Origin: Oscillospiraceae bacterium | GTDB lineage: Bacteria; Bacillota; Clostridia; Oscillospirales; Oscillospiraceae | Direction: 5' to 3' | Length of the DNA stretch: 64,000 bases | Assembly (NCBI GenBank): GCA_021770845.1 | Contig: JAETQF010000002.1 | Span: 124,001-188,000, forward strand | In this document: in pieces, positions 32,788 through 41,643 of the stretch | How the letters are laid out: each line of letters starts with the position of its first letter | How positions within the stretch are numbered: position 1 is the stretch's first letter | Position numbers and translations under genes: made by a program | The notes under the pieces: model-generated | The model's input: the letters and a program-made list of their open reading frames with translations, nothing else | Database searches by the model: none | Told to the model about the DNA's origin: nothing

Positions 32788-33183
32788 TCAGCTTTTCTCC
32801 TCAAAGGCCGCCCCGCAGGCGCGGCAGTGGACGGTGATCCGCCCCTTCCCCTTGGGCACCCGCATCAGCTGGCCGCAGTTGGGGCATTTGAAATAGCGGT
32901 GCTCCTTGTCGTGGGCCCGGGCCCGGAAGGCGGCCCACTTGCGCCAAATGGGGCGGACGATCTGGAGGAAGCGGTTGTTCTCCGCCCGGCGGCGCTCCAG
33001 GTTCCGGGACAGGCAGCGGAACAGGGTGAGCACCAGCACCACGGTACCCAGCAGCTCAAACACCAGCAGCCGGCTAAACAGAAAGACCACATAGAGCACC
33101 AGGTACAGCACGATCAGGAACAGGTTGAGCTGATCCCCTCCATAGCGCCCCGCCATAAAGCGGGCCAGAGAACGGCGGATCAT
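32788..33183 (-). CDS. Membrane protein with a C-terminal zinc ribbon
   Basis: A 131-residue protein with two adjacent membrane helices (LNLFLIVLYLVLYVVFLFS, LLVFELLGTVVLVLTLF, about residues 19-58), a basic helix (NLERRRAENNRFLQIVRPIWRK), and a four-Cys zinc ribbon (CPNCGQ near 100 and CRACGA near 122) facing the cytosol. No enzyme family is recognised; similar Clostridia proteins are annotated as hypothetical. It has its own promoter and terminator. A second TM-plus-zinc-ribbon protein follows rplI. Confidence 0.82.
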   Translation of the reverse strand: MIRRSLARFMAGRYGGDQLNLFLIVLYLVLYVVFLFSRLLVFELLGTVVLVLTLFRCLSRNLERRRAENNRFLQIVRPIWRKWAAFRARAHDKEHRYFKCPNCGQLMRVPKGKGRITVHCRACGAAFEEKS

Positions 33184-33225
33184 GGGCGCTCACCTCCTAT
33201 GCGGCGGAAATTTCGGAATATACCT

Positions 33226-33254
33226 ATGATAGCGCGGCAATTTGGCCGCGTCAA
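33226..33254 (-). promoter_or_regulatory. Promoter of the zinc-ribbon membrane protein gene
   Basis: Minus strand: TTGACG, 17 bp, TATCAT. Confidence 0.75.
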
Positions 33255-33310
33255 TGGGGTAAGCGTAAACAAAATGTGAATTTCCGCCGGAAATAGCCTC
33301 CCAATTTTGC

Positions 33311-33339
33311 TTGACACCCCCCGGGGGCCGTGATAATAT
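33311..33339 (+). promoter_or_regulatory. Promoter of the cysE-cysS operon
   Basis: TTGACA, 17 bp, TAATAT; a TATAAT three bases further on is less well spaced. Confidence 0.85.
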
Positions 33340-33354
33340 AATGAAACAGCGCCG

Positions 33355-33401
33355 GAAGCGCGGAGAGGCGGCCCAACGTCCTGGCCGCTTCGCGGCGTGA
33401 C
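33355..33401 (+). repeat. 5' leader hairpin shared with the aminopeptidase leader
   Basis: The arms GAAGCGCGGAGAGGCGG and CCGCTTCGCGGCGTGAC match those at 11225-11284. It lies between the promoter and the T-box proper. Confidence 0.6.
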
Positions 33402-33439
33402 GACAGCGTGAAAACCAAATATCGCGGGGAACGCTCAGG

Positions 33440-33670
33440 CGGGGCCGTCGGCTGGCCCGCCTGAAAGTAGTCCGTTTTGGAACCGGCAGAGAGGGGCGGC
33501 CATGGGCTGAAAGCCGCCCTGGGGGAAGATCCGGGCGAACTGCAAGCGGGAGCGAGGGGGACTTGGGAGCCCTCCGTCCGGCCACGTCACGGCCAGGAGC
33601 GATAAACGAGAGTGGAACCGCGGTACCGCCGCCTCTCATGCCATCGGGCATGGGGGGCTTTTGTTTTTTA
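33440..33670 (+). promoter_or_regulatory. Cysteine-specific T-box leader
   Basis: T-box elements appear in order: the AGTA motif (33466), a GAGAGGGGCGGCC...GGCTGAAAGCC hairpin, specifier codon TGC (Cys) at 33541-33543 in CGAACTGCAAG, the T-box sequence GTGGAACCGCGG (33612-33623) and a terminator hairpin (33631-33658) with a T-tract. Uncharged tRNA-Cys would bind and allow read-through into cysE and cysS. The codon agrees with both downstream genes. Confidence 0.93.
33631..33669 (+). terminator. T-box-regulated terminator
   Basis: GCCTCTCATGCC pairs with GGGCATGGGGGGC, followed by TTTTGTTTTTT. It competes with the antiterminator that contains the GTGGAACCGCGG element. Confidence 0.9.
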
Positions 33671-33693
33671 TCTGGACAAGGAGGAACCTTTTT

Positions 33694-34344
33694 ATGACCC
33701 GATTAGGGGAAACCCTCCGGGCCTACCAGGCCCGGGATCCGGCGGCCCGGAGCAGGCTGGAGATCTTCCTGCTCTACCCCGGGGTGCACGCCACCCTGTA
33801 CCACCGATTGGCCCACGTTTTATACCGCCATCGCCTGAAATTCCTGGCCCGGTGCGTCTCCCAGTGGAGCCGCTTCTGGACGGGCATCGAGATCCACCCG
33901 GGGGCGAAGATCGGCCGCCGCCTGGTGATTGACCACGGCATGGGCATCGTCATCGGCGAGACCGCCGAGGTGGGGGACGACTGCCTGATCTACCACGGCG
34001 TCACCCTGGGGGGCACCGGCAAGGATCAGGGCAAGCGCCACCCCACCATCGGCAGCAACGTGCTCATCTCCACCGGGGCCAAGGTGCTGGGCCCCTTCAA
34101 GGTGGGGGACAACGCCCGCATCGCCGCCAACGCCGTGGTGCTCAGCGAGGTGCCCCCCGACGCCACCGCCGTGGGCATCCCGGCCCAGATCGTGCGCATC
34201 GCCGGGCGCTCCACCCACTACGCCGACGAGGTGGATCAGACCAGCGTGAAAAACCCCACCCTGGAGCGGCTGGCGGCGCTGTCCGATCGGGTGGAGGTTC
34301 TGGAGAAATTGTTGGACGAGAAATACACCACATCCCACCCGTAG
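33694..34344 (+). CDS. cysE: Serine O-acetyltransferase
   Basis: A 216-residue left-handed beta-helix acetyltransferase that makes O-acetylserine, the precursor of cysteine, from serine and acetyl-CoA. It has the short Firmicutes form, with a helical N-terminus, IEIHPGAKIGRRLVIDHGMG (catalytic His), ETAEVGDDCLIYHGVTLGGT, KRHPTIGSNVLISTGAKVLG and a C-terminal coiled helix. The ATG follows AAGGAGG. It is under cysteine T-box control and shares the leader with cysS. Its TAG stop is the GTAG end of a GTAGGGG repeat, so the repeat may define its C-terminus. Confidence 0.95.
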   Translation: MTRLGETLRAYQARDPAARSRLEIFLLYPGVHATLYHRLAHVLYRHRLKFLARCVSQWSRFWTGIEIHPGAKIGRRLVIDHGMGIVIGETAEVGDDCLIYHGVTLGGTGKDQGKRHPTIGSNVLISTGAKVLGPFKVGDNARIAANAVVLSEVPPDATAVGIPAQIVRIAGRSTHYADEVDQTSVKNPTLERLAALSDRVEVLEKLLDEKYTTSHP

Positions 34345-34450
34345 GGGCCGATGTCCCCATCGGCCCGGCGTGGGAGGATCCCGGGGGGATTGATACCCCC
34401 ATCGGCCCGCACGGAAGGATCCCGGGGGCGATGGAGACATCGCCCCCTGC
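34341..34450. repeat. GTAGGGG repeat cluster between cysE and cysS
   Basis: It begins GTAGGGGCCGATGTCCCC folding on ATCGGCCC, then continues with two decayed copies (CCCCCATCGGCCC and GGGCGATGGAGACATCGCCC) separated by GGATCCCGGGGG repeats. Confidence 0.7.
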
Positions 34451-34482
34451 ACACAGACACGAAGAAAATGGAGGACAATATC

Positions 34483-35934
34483 ATGTATCTTTACAATTCC
34501 GCCACCCACAAGAAAGAGGAGTTCAAAACCCACACCCCCGGCCGGGTGGAGATGTACACCTGCGGCCCCACCGTCTACCACTTCGCCCACATCGGCAACC
34601 TGCGCTCCTACATCATGGAGGACGTGCTGGAGAAGTTCCTGCGGTACGAGGGCTATGACGTGAACCGGGTCATGAACATCACCGACGTGGGCCACCTGGC
34701 GTCGGACGCCGACACCGGGGAGGACAAGATGCTCAAGGGCGCCAAGCGGGAGCACAAGTCAGTGATGGAGATCGCCAAGTTCTACACCGACGCCTTCTTC
34801 GCCGACTGCGCCAAGCTGAACATCAAAACCCCCGACGTGGTGCAGCCCGCCACGGGGCTGATCGACCAGTTCATCCAGGTGGTGTCCGGCCTCATCGACA
34901 AGGGGTACGCCTATGTGGCGGGGGGCAACGTGTATTTCGACACCTCCAGGCTGGAGCACTACTACGTGTTCAACGACCACGACGAGGAGGATCTGGCGGT
35001 GGGCGTCCGGGAGGGCGTGGAGGAGGACGCCAACAAGCGGAACAAGAACGACTTCGTCCTCTGGTTCACCAAGTCCAAGTTTGAGGATCAGGCGCTGAAG
35101 TGGGACTCCCCCTGGGGGGTGGGCTACCCCGGCTGGCACATCGAGTGCTCCTGCATCTCCATGAAGTTCAACGGGGAGTATCTGGATCTCCACTGCGGCG
35201 GGGTGGACAACGCCTTCCCCCACCACACCAACGAGATCGCCCAGTCCGAGGCGTACCTGGGCCACCCCTGGTGCGCCCAGTGGTTCCACGTCCACCACCT
35301 GAACACCAACTCCGGCAAGATGTCCAAGTCCAAGGGGGAGTTCCTCACGGTGTCCCTGCTGGAGGAGAAGGGGTACGACCCGCTGGCCTACCGCTTCTTC
35401 TGCCTCCAGAGCCACTACCGCAAGGGGCTGGTGTTCTCCTGGGAGAACCTGGACAACGCCGCCGGGGCCTACAATAAGCTGATCAAGAGGATCGCTGCCC
35501 TGACCGATACCGAAGGGGCGGTGGACGAGGAGGCCGCCGCCCAGATGAAGGAGAAATTCCTCACCCAGGTGGGCAACGACCTGAACACCTCCATGGGCAT
35601 CACCTGCCTGTACGACGTGCTCAAGGCCCCGGTGAACGACGTGACCAAGCGGGCGGTGCTGGCCAGCTTTGACAGCGTGCTGTCCCTGTCCCTGCTGGAG
35701 AAGGCGGCGGCGCTGCGGGAGAAGGAGGCGGCCCAGGCCAAAACGGCCAATGCCTCCGGCGGCTTCACCGTCCAGGGCGAGGGCGACCCGGGGATCGACG
35801 CCCTGGTGCTCCAGCGGGCGGAGGCGAAAAAGGCGAAAGACTTCGCCCAGGCCGACCGCATCCGGGAGGAGCTGAAGGCAAAGGGCGTGGAGATCACCGA
35901 CGTGCCCGGCGGGGCGGTTTGGAAGCGGATTTGA
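34483..35934 (+). CDS. cysS: Cysteinyl-tRNA synthetase
   Basis: A 483-residue class Ia synthetase that charges tRNA-Cys. HIGH-like motif FAHIGNLRSY (about residues 35-44) after the zinc Cys in MYTCGPTVYH; other zinc ligands in HIECSC near residue 222 and the HTNE block; KMSKS loop GKMSKSKG near 282. The helical anticodon-binding part includes AKDFAQADRIREEL. The ATG lies downstream of the repeat cluster and follows GGAGGACA; the long upstream in-frame reading crosses the repeat and is rejected. It is the second gene of the T-box operon. Confidence 0.97.
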   Translation: MYLYNSATHKKEEFKTHTPGRVEMYTCGPTVYHFAHIGNLRSYIMEDVLEKFLRYEGYDVNRVMNITDVGHLASDADTGEDKMLKGAKREHKSVMEIAKFYTDAFFADCAKLNIKTPDVVQPATGLIDQFIQVVSGLIDKGYAYVAGGNVYFDTSRLEHYYVFNDHDEEDLAVGVREGVEEDANKRNKNDFVLWFTKSKFEDQALKWDSPWGVGYPGWHIECSCISMKFNGEYLDLHCGGVDNAFPHHTNEIAQSEAYLGHPWCAQWFHVHHLNTNSGKMSKSKGEFLTVSLLEEKGYDPLAYRFFCLQSHYRKGLVFSWENLDNAAGAYNKLIKRIAALTDTEGAVDEEAAAQMKEKFLTQVGNDLNTSMGITCLYDVLKAPVNDVTKRAVLASFDSVLSLSLLEKAAALREKEAAQAKTANASGGFTVQGEGDPGIDALVLQRAEAKKAKDFAQADRIREELKAKGVEITDVPGGAVWKRI

Positions 35935-35939
35935 CGGAG

Positions 35940-35979
35940 AAACGGGCGGGGATTTGAATTCAAACCCCCGCCCGTTTCC
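35940..35979 (+). terminator. Terminator after cysS
   Basis: A long hairpin with ACGGGCGGGGATTTGA as left arm and near-perfect complement, centred on GAATTC. Confidence 0.75.
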
Positions 35980-35986
35980 CAACCTG

Positions 35987-36015
35987 TTGACATCGGCGGG
36001 CAAACTTGATAAAAT
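35987..36015 (+). promoter_or_regulatory. Promoter of the hybrid histidine kinase gene
   Basis: TTGACA, 17 bp, TAAAAT. Confidence 0.85.
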
Positions 36016-36095
36016 GCCCATGACTGTGTAATTTTCCCCCGCCGACAGGGGGACAGGCGGCGCGGATCGCGCCGCCCCTGGGAGGATTCAGCGAA

Positions 36096-39000
36096 ATGTA
36101 TCACTGTCATCTCCGGTTTTATCTGATGGGCCGGGATCGCGGCCTGCTGGACGCCGTGCGGGGGGCGCCGCCCCTGGAGCGGTTCACCCACGCCTTTACA
36201 GAAAGCGAGCACCCCGACGCCGCCCTGTGCGCCGGGGCGGATGTGATCCTGCTGGATCTCCGGGGCATGGACGGCCCCAACCTGCTGGACGCCCTGCTGC
36301 CCCACGTGAGGGAGGGGGCGGAGGCGCTGGCCGTGGCGTCCCGGGATCAGCTGCCCGGGCTGGCCCCCTGGCTGCCCCGGCTGCGGGATCTGTGGATCGA
36401 CCCCGCCCCGGAGGAGATCCCCTTCCGCTTCCTGCGCTGGCAGGAGGGCCGGAAGCAGAGGGTGGATCTGTGGGAGCGGGAGCACTTCCTGGAGGCCGCC
36501 GTCAACGGCGTGCCCAGCCTGATCTGGTTCAAGACGAAGGACGGCGTCCACGAGCGGGTGAACGACAGCTTCTGCCGGACGGTGAAAAAGACCCGGGAGC
36601 AGGTGCAGGGCCAGCGCCACGCCTACATCTGGGACGTGGAGCAGGACGACCCCGCCTGCATCCAGTCCGAGCGGGAGGTCATGAAGAAGCGGAAGACCTG
36701 CGTGTCCGAGGAGACCATCGAGACGGGGGAGGGCCAGCGCACCCTCACCACCTACAAATCCCCCCTGTACGACATAGACGGCTCCGTGATGGGCACCGTG
36801 GGGGTGGGCATCGACGTGACCCGGGAGCGGGAATACCAGGGGGAGCTGATCCGCAAGACGGAGATGCTGGAGTCCCTGTTCACCACCATGGACTGCGGCG
36901 TGCTGACCCACTCGCTGGACGGCAGGCAGATCCTCAACGTCAACCGGGCCGCGCTGAACATACTGGGCTTCAACAGCCGGGAGGAGCTGCTGGCCGGCGG
37001 CTTCGACCTCATCGCCTCCACCGTGGAGGAGGACGACAAGCCCCGGCTGCGCTCCTGCATCCGCTCCCTGAAGGAGGAGGGGGACAGCGTGGGCATCGCC
37101 TACCGGGTGCGCCACCCGGACGGGCGGCTGCTGCATATCATGGGCAACGTGAAGCTGGTGCGGCACAACGGCGCGCTGGTGTGCCGCCGCTTCCTGCTGG
37201 ACTGCACCGCCCAGAAGGAGCAGGAGCAGCGGGAGCGGCTGGAGCAGGAGCGCCGCCAGATGGAGCTCATACAGGCCCTCAGCATGGACTTCCGCCTGGT
37301 GTACTTCCTGGATCTGGACACCGGAAGCGGCTACCCCCTCCAGATGGCGGAGGGTGTGGAGGAGGCCCTGCGGGCCTTCCGACGGGGCCGCTCCTTCCAG
37401 AAGGGGCTGGAGGAGTACATCGACCAGGCCGTCTGCCCCGCCGACCGGGAGGTTCTGCGCAGGGCCTGCACCCTGGAGGCCCTGAGAGAGCGTTTGAGCC
37501 GGGACAAGACCTTCTACCTCAACTACCGGGCCATGTCCCGGAAGGGGGCGGCCTATTACCAGCTCAAGGCCGTCCGGGCGGGGGCCTGGGACGGCAGGCG
37601 GGGCATCGTGCTGGGCGTGCGCAACGTGGACGACGCCACCCGGGTGGAGCTGGAGCAGAAGACCCTGCTGCGGGAGGCGCTGTCCCAGGCCAACCGGGCC
37701 AACGAGGCGAAAAGCGCCTTCCTGTCCAATATGTCCCACGACATCCGCACCCCCATGAACGCCATCATCGGCTTCACCGTGCTGCTGGCCAAGGACGCGG
37801 AGAACCCGGACAAGGTGCGGGAGTACACCCGGAAGATCACCGCCTCCAGCCACCACCTGCTCAGCCTCATCAACGATGTGCTGGACATGAGCAAGATCGA
37901 GAGCGGCAAGACCTCGCTGAACGTGGCCCCCTTCAGCCTGCCCGAGCTGATGGAGGAGCTGTACACCATCCTGCTGCCCCAGACCCGGGCCAAGGAGCAG
38001 TCCTTCGAGTTCCAGGTGAAGGGCCGCCCCGCGGAGCAGCTGCTGGGCGACAAGCTGCACGTGAACCAGATCCTGATCAACCTGCTGTCCAACGCCATCA
38101 AGTACACCCCCAGCGGGGGCGCCATCTCGCTGACGGTGGAGGATCTGGCCCCCACCGCCCCCCAGTTCGCCCACCTGCGCTTTGTGGTGCGGGACAACGG
38201 CATCGGCATGAGCCCGGACTTTTTAAAGACCGTATTCGACCCCTTCAGCCGGGAGGAGAACTCCACCACCAGCGGCATCCAGGGCACCGGCCTGGGCATG
38301 GCCATCACCAAGAACCTGGTGGATCTGATGGGGGGCGTGGTCCGGGCGGAGAGCCGCCAGGGGGAGGGCAGCGTGTTCACCGTGGAGCTGTCCTTCGCCC
38401 TGCCCGCCTCGCTGGACGAGGGCGACTTCTGGAGCCGCCGGGGGATCTCCCGCATCCTGGTGGCGGACGACGAGGAGCAGGTGTGCCTGGATATCCGGGA
38501 GATGATGGAGGACACCGGGGTACAGGTGGCCTACGCCACCGACGGCCCCTCCGCCGTGGACGAGGCGGAACGGGCCATGGCCCGGGGGGAGGAGTTCCAC
38601 GCCATCCTGCTGGACTGGAAAATGCCGGGGCAGAGCGGCGTGGACACCGCCCGCCAGCTCCGGGAGAAGGTGGGCCGGGAGATCCCCATCCTGGTGCTCA
38701 CCGCCTACGACTGGAGCGCCATTGAGGAGGAGGCCGTGGCCGCCGGGGTGGACGCCTTCCTGCCCAAGCCCTTCTTCGTGTCCACCTTCCGGCAGACGCT
38801 GGAGGGCCTGGCCGCCGGGCCGGAGGACAAGGCCGCCCCCGCCCCGGAGGACGCCTTGCAGGGTCTGTTCTTCCTGGTGGCGGAGGACAACGAGCTCAAC
38901 GCCGAGATCCTGTGCGAGATGCTGGACATGGAGGGGGCCCGGTGCGAGGTGGTGCCCAACGGGGAGCTAGCGGTGGAGCGGTTCCTCCGGGAGCCCCCGG

Positions 39001-39242
39001 ACAAGTACGACATGATCCTCATGGACGTGCAGATGCCGGTGATGGGGGGCTACGAGGCCACCCGGAGGATCCGGGCCTGCGGCCACCCCCGGGCCAAGGA
39101 CATCCCCATTGTGGCCATGACCGCCAACGCCTTCGCCGAGGACGTGCGCCACGCCCTGGACGCGGGGATGAACGGCCACCTGTCCAAGCCCATCAACATG
39201 GACGCGGTGCGGGAGCTTCTGGGCCGCCTGCGGGAGGAATAA
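36096..39242 (+). CDS. Cytosolic hybrid sensor histidine kinase with two receiver domains
   Basis: A 1048-residue protein with no membrane segment. Residues 1-115 look like a degenerate receiver (DVILLDLRGMDGPNLLDALL). Two or three PAS-like domains follow (about 130-520), then HisKA with His548 (NMSHDIRTPMNAIIGF), HATPase (GNDKLHVNQ-type N box, DNGIGMSPDF, GTGLGMAI), receiver 1 (Asp840 in LLDWKMPG) and receiver 2 (Asp977 in LMDVQMPVMGG). There is no Hpt or output domain, so signal must pass to another protein. It is a single-gene unit with its own promoter and terminator. The ligand sensed is unknown. Confidence 0.94.
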   Translation: MYHCHLRFYLMGRDRGLLDAVRGAPPLERFTHAFTESEHPDAALCAGADVILLDLRGMDGPNLLDALLPHVREGAEALAVASRDQLPGLAPWLPRLRDLWIDPAPEEIPFRFLRWQEGRKQRVDLWEREHFLEAAVNGVPSLIWFKTKDGVHERVNDSFCRTVKKTREQVQGQRHAYIWDVEQDDPACIQSEREVMKKRKTCVSEETIETGEGQRTLTTYKSPLYDIDGSVMGTVGVGIDVTREREYQGELIRKTEMLESLFTTMDCGVLTHSLDGRQILNVNRAALNILGFNSREELLAGGFDLIASTVEEDDKPRLRSCIRSLKEEGDSVGIAYRVRHPDGRLLHIMGNVKLVRHNGALVCRRFLLDCTAQKEQEQRERLEQERRQMELIQALSMDFRLVYFLDLDTGSGYPLQMAEGVEEALRAFRRGRSFQKGLEEYIDQAVCPADREVLRRACTLEALRERLSRDKTFYLNYRAMSRKGAAYYQLKAVRAGAWDGRRGIVLGVRNVDDATRVELEQKTLLREALSQANRANEAKSAFLSNMSHDIRTPMNAIIGFTVLLAKDAENPDKVREYTRKITASSHHLLSLINDVLDMSKIESGKTSLNVAPFSLPELMEELYTILLPQTRAKEQSFEFQVKGRPAEQLLGDKLHVNQILINLLSNAIKYTPSGGAISLTVEDLAPTAPQFAHLRFVVRDNGIGMSPDFLKTVFDPFSREENSTTSGIQGTGLGMAITKNLVDLMGGVVRAESRQGEGSVFTVELSFALPASLDEGDFWSRRGISRILVADDEEQVCLDIREMMEDTGVQVAYATDGPSAVDEAERAMARGEEFHAILLDWKMPGQSGVDTARQLREKVGREIPILVLTAYDWSAIEEEAVAAGVDAFLPKPFFVSTFRQTLEGLAAGPEDKAAPAPEDALQGLFFLVAEDNELNAEILCEMLDMEGARCEVVPNGELAVERFLREPPDKYDMILMDVQMPVMGGYEATRRIRACGHPRAKDIPIVAMTANAFAEDVRHALDAGMNGHLSKPINMDAVRELLGRLREE

Positions 39243-39248
39243 TATAGG

Positions 39249-39286
39249 AACAGGCCGTCCGGCTTTGCCGGACGGCCTGTTTTTTC
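39249..39286 (+). terminator. Terminator after the hybrid kinase gene
   Basis: CAGGCCGTCCGGC-TTT-GCCGGACGGCCTG followed by TTTTTT; it also serves the convergent operon. Confidence 0.93.
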
Positions 39287-39291
39287 GCGGA

Positions 39292-41643
39292 TTACGGGCG
39301 GGGCATTCCCCAGACGTACCGGAACAGCAGCCGCCGCCACCACGCCGGCCCCACCGACAGCCGGACGCGCTCCCCGTCCAGCAGCCCGGTGAGCCGGGCC
39401 AGCTCCTCCTCGGTGAGGGTGTGGGCGCTGTACTTGGCCTTTTCCGCCAGCTCCACCGCCTGGGGGTCGATCCGGCCGCCCCAGCGGGACAGCCGCTCCA
39501 GGCAGCGGTAGGCGTACAGCGCCGCCCGGTTCCGATCCGGATCGGCCAGCCGCTGTGTCCGATGGCGCTTGAGGGCGAACTGGAGCAGCCACAGCAGGCC
39601 GCACAGGCCCGCCAGCGCCGCCAGCCCCTTCAGAACCGGCAGCAGCGCCGCCCCCAGGCTCCCGGCGGGATCGTCCTCCCCTTCCCCGGGCCCCGCCGGG
39701 CCCCCCGGCCCCTGGGAGGGAGCGGGGGTCTCGCCGGGGTCGTCCGTGGGCTGGGGGGTGGGGGTGGCGTCCGCCGAGGGCAGGGGATCCGGGTTGTCCC
39801 CCCCGGGCTGGGCCAGCTGCTCGAAGGCGGCGGCGGGGGTGACCTCCACCGGATACCAGCCGAAGCCGTCCAGCCACACCTCCACCCAGGCGTGGGCCGC
39901 CCGGTCGGGCACGTCCACCTGCCGGCCGGGCTGGGGCAGCGCCGTGAACCCGCTGACGTACCGGGCGGGGATGCCCATGGTTCTCAGCAGCAGGGTGGCG
40001 GCGGAGGCGTAGTGCATACAGTAGCCCCGGCGGCTCTCATTGAGGAAGTAGAGCACCGGATCCGTCCCCTCGGGGGCGGCGGGGGCGGACTGATCGTAGG
40101 CGCAGAAGGTGCTGAGGAAGTCGGCCAGCTGCCCGGCGTAGCGGGGGGCATCCCCATTGGAGAAGCTGGGCGCGCTCAAATAGCGATCACCCAGCGCCCC
40201 CGCCGACCAGGCCATCCGGATCAGCTCCTCCAGCTCGCCCCGCAGCTCCTCCGGCACGTCCAGGTAGTGGGCCTGGGCAAACTGCCTGTATTCATCCGCG
40301 CTCCCCCGGTAGAAGGGATAGGAGACGCCTGCCGTCGTATGTGCCACATACCCCGTATCATTCCGCTCCACGCTGTACCGGCTGATCTCCACGAAGGACA
40401 GGGTGTGGCTCCACTGGCCCTGCCTCCGGGCCAGGTAGGCGTCCTCCACCGGCAGGAAGCCCAACTCCTCCGCCCCCTCCTCCGGCAGGGTGAGGTGATA
40501 GGGAGCGTAGACGCAGGTTCCCACCGCCCCCACGTTGTCCACCATGGCGGTGTAGACCTGCCGCTCCCCCGCCGCCAGGGCGGGGAAATACAGGGGGAAC
40601 AGCCGGGGGCTGTCCGTGGTGCTGTATTCCTCATAGGTTCCCTCGGGCAGGGCCTTCCACACCCCGTCCTCATAGATCGCCAGGGACGAGCCCCGCAGGT
40701 AGAGCAGCCTGTCGTAGTCGGAAGTGACCCGCAGCACCGTCCGGCCGGAGTAGTTCAGCGGCCCGGCGTGGGCCAGATCCGCCTCCTCCGCCGAGCCCAC
40801 GAAGGTGACGGTGGTGTGGAAGGGGCCGTCCTCCCACCGGGGGAGCCAGTCCGCCGCCCGGTTGGCCAGGTTGGCCAGATCCTCCTGGGCCTTCAGCGCC
40901 CAGGGGGGGCGGGTGTAGCCCTCCCGGGGGAAGATCAGGGTGATGGCCGCCAGCGCCAGCGCCGACGCCCCCAGGGCGGCCAGGGTGAGCCGTCCCCGGG
41001 GGTCGGGCGCGGCCCACCGGCACAGGGAGGAGATCAGCATGGCGCACCAGCAGGCGCACAGGGCCAGGAAGGCGGGCCAGCTGGGGTAGAGATCGGCCAG
41101 CAGCCCGGGCAGCAGAGGGGGCAGGGTGATCAGCGCCGCCATCCACCACCGGCGGGCCCGCACCACCACCCAGCCAAGAACCAGCGCCAGCAGGGCCAGG
41201 GCCAGGATCAGGAACAGCCGCACCGCCTCCCGCTGGGCCTGGAGGAGCAGGCCGGAGTCGTAGGTAAAGGTGCGGCCCCAGACCACCCGGGAGGCGAACA
41301 GGTCGGCCACCGACTGGACGGTGAGGACGGCCCCGGCGGACACGGCCTGCCAGTTTCCCCACAGGGCCAGCCCCCACAGGGCGGCCAGCCCCCCCGCCGC
41401 CGTCCACCGGAACCGGGGCAGGCTCCACACACACAGCGACAGCAGGGCGAACAGCGCCGCCAGGAGCAGGAGCTGATCCCCCTGGGCGGCGGCCCAGTCC
41501 AGGGGCTCCATGAGGGCGGGGGATATCCCGGTGCGGCCGTACAGGGACAGGAAGCTGGCCGTCAGCCCCAGCAGGGCGCACAGCAGCAGCAAACCGTCCC
41601 CCAGCACGGACAGGGGGGAGAGGCGCTTTTCCTGCTCAGCCAT
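39292..41643 (-). CDS. Membrane-bound transglutaminase-like protein (DUF3488/TgpA type)
   Basis: A 783-residue protein with six N-terminal membrane helices (about residues 10-235), an extracellular transglutaminase-like core, and one C-terminal helix (about residues 660-680) before a cytosolic tail. Catalytic residues: Cys in RRGYCMHYASAATLLLR, His in AHAWVEVW; the third position reads WYPVEVTPA, with Glu where many members have Asp. A Pro/Gly-rich linker follows. It overlaps the DUF58 gene by 8 bp and follows a MoxR ATPase, the standard MoxR-DUF58-TgpA operon of uncertain envelope function. Confidence 0.92.
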   Translation of the reverse strand: MAEQEKRLSPLSVLGDGLLLLCALLGLTASFLSLYGRTGISPALMEPLDWAAAQGDQLLLLAALFALLSLCVWSLPRFRWTAAGGLAALWGLALWGNWQAVSAGAVLTVQSVADLFASRVVWGRTFTYDSGLLLQAQREAVRLFLILALALLALVLGWVVVRARRWWMAALITLPPLLPGLLADLYPSWPAFLALCACWCAMLISSLCRWAAPDPRGRLTLAALGASALALAAITLIFPREGYTRPPWALKAQEDLANLANRAADWLPRWEDGPFHTTVTFVGSAEEADLAHAGPLNYSGRTVLRVTSDYDRLLYLRGSSLAIYEDGVWKALPEGTYEEYSTTDSPRLFPLYFPALAAGERQVYTAMVDNVGAVGTCVYAPYHLTLPEEGAEELGFLPVEDAYLARRQGQWSHTLSFVEISRYSVERNDTGYVAHTTAGVSYPFYRGSADEYRQFAQAHYLDVPEELRGELEELIRMAWSAGALGDRYLSAPSFSNGDAPRYAGQLADFLSTFCAYDQSAPAAPEGTDPVLYFLNESRRGYCMHYASAATLLLRTMGIPARYVSGFTALPQPGRQVDVPDRAAHAWVEVWLDGFGWYPVEVTPAAAFEQLAQPGGDNPDPLPSADATPTPQPTDDPGETPAPSQGPGGPAGPGEGEDDPAGSLGAALLPVLKGLAALAGLCGLLWLLQFALKRHRTQRLADPDRNRAALYAYRCLERLSRWGGRIDPQAVELAEKAKYSAHTLTEEELARLTGLLDGERVRLSVGPAWWRRLLFRYVWGMPRP

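Noticed and set aside
35469-38174. Minus-strand frame of about 900 codons opposite cysS and the hybrid kinase gene
   Set aside because: Product is low-complexity and family-less, while the plus strand encodes well-matched domains over the same bases.
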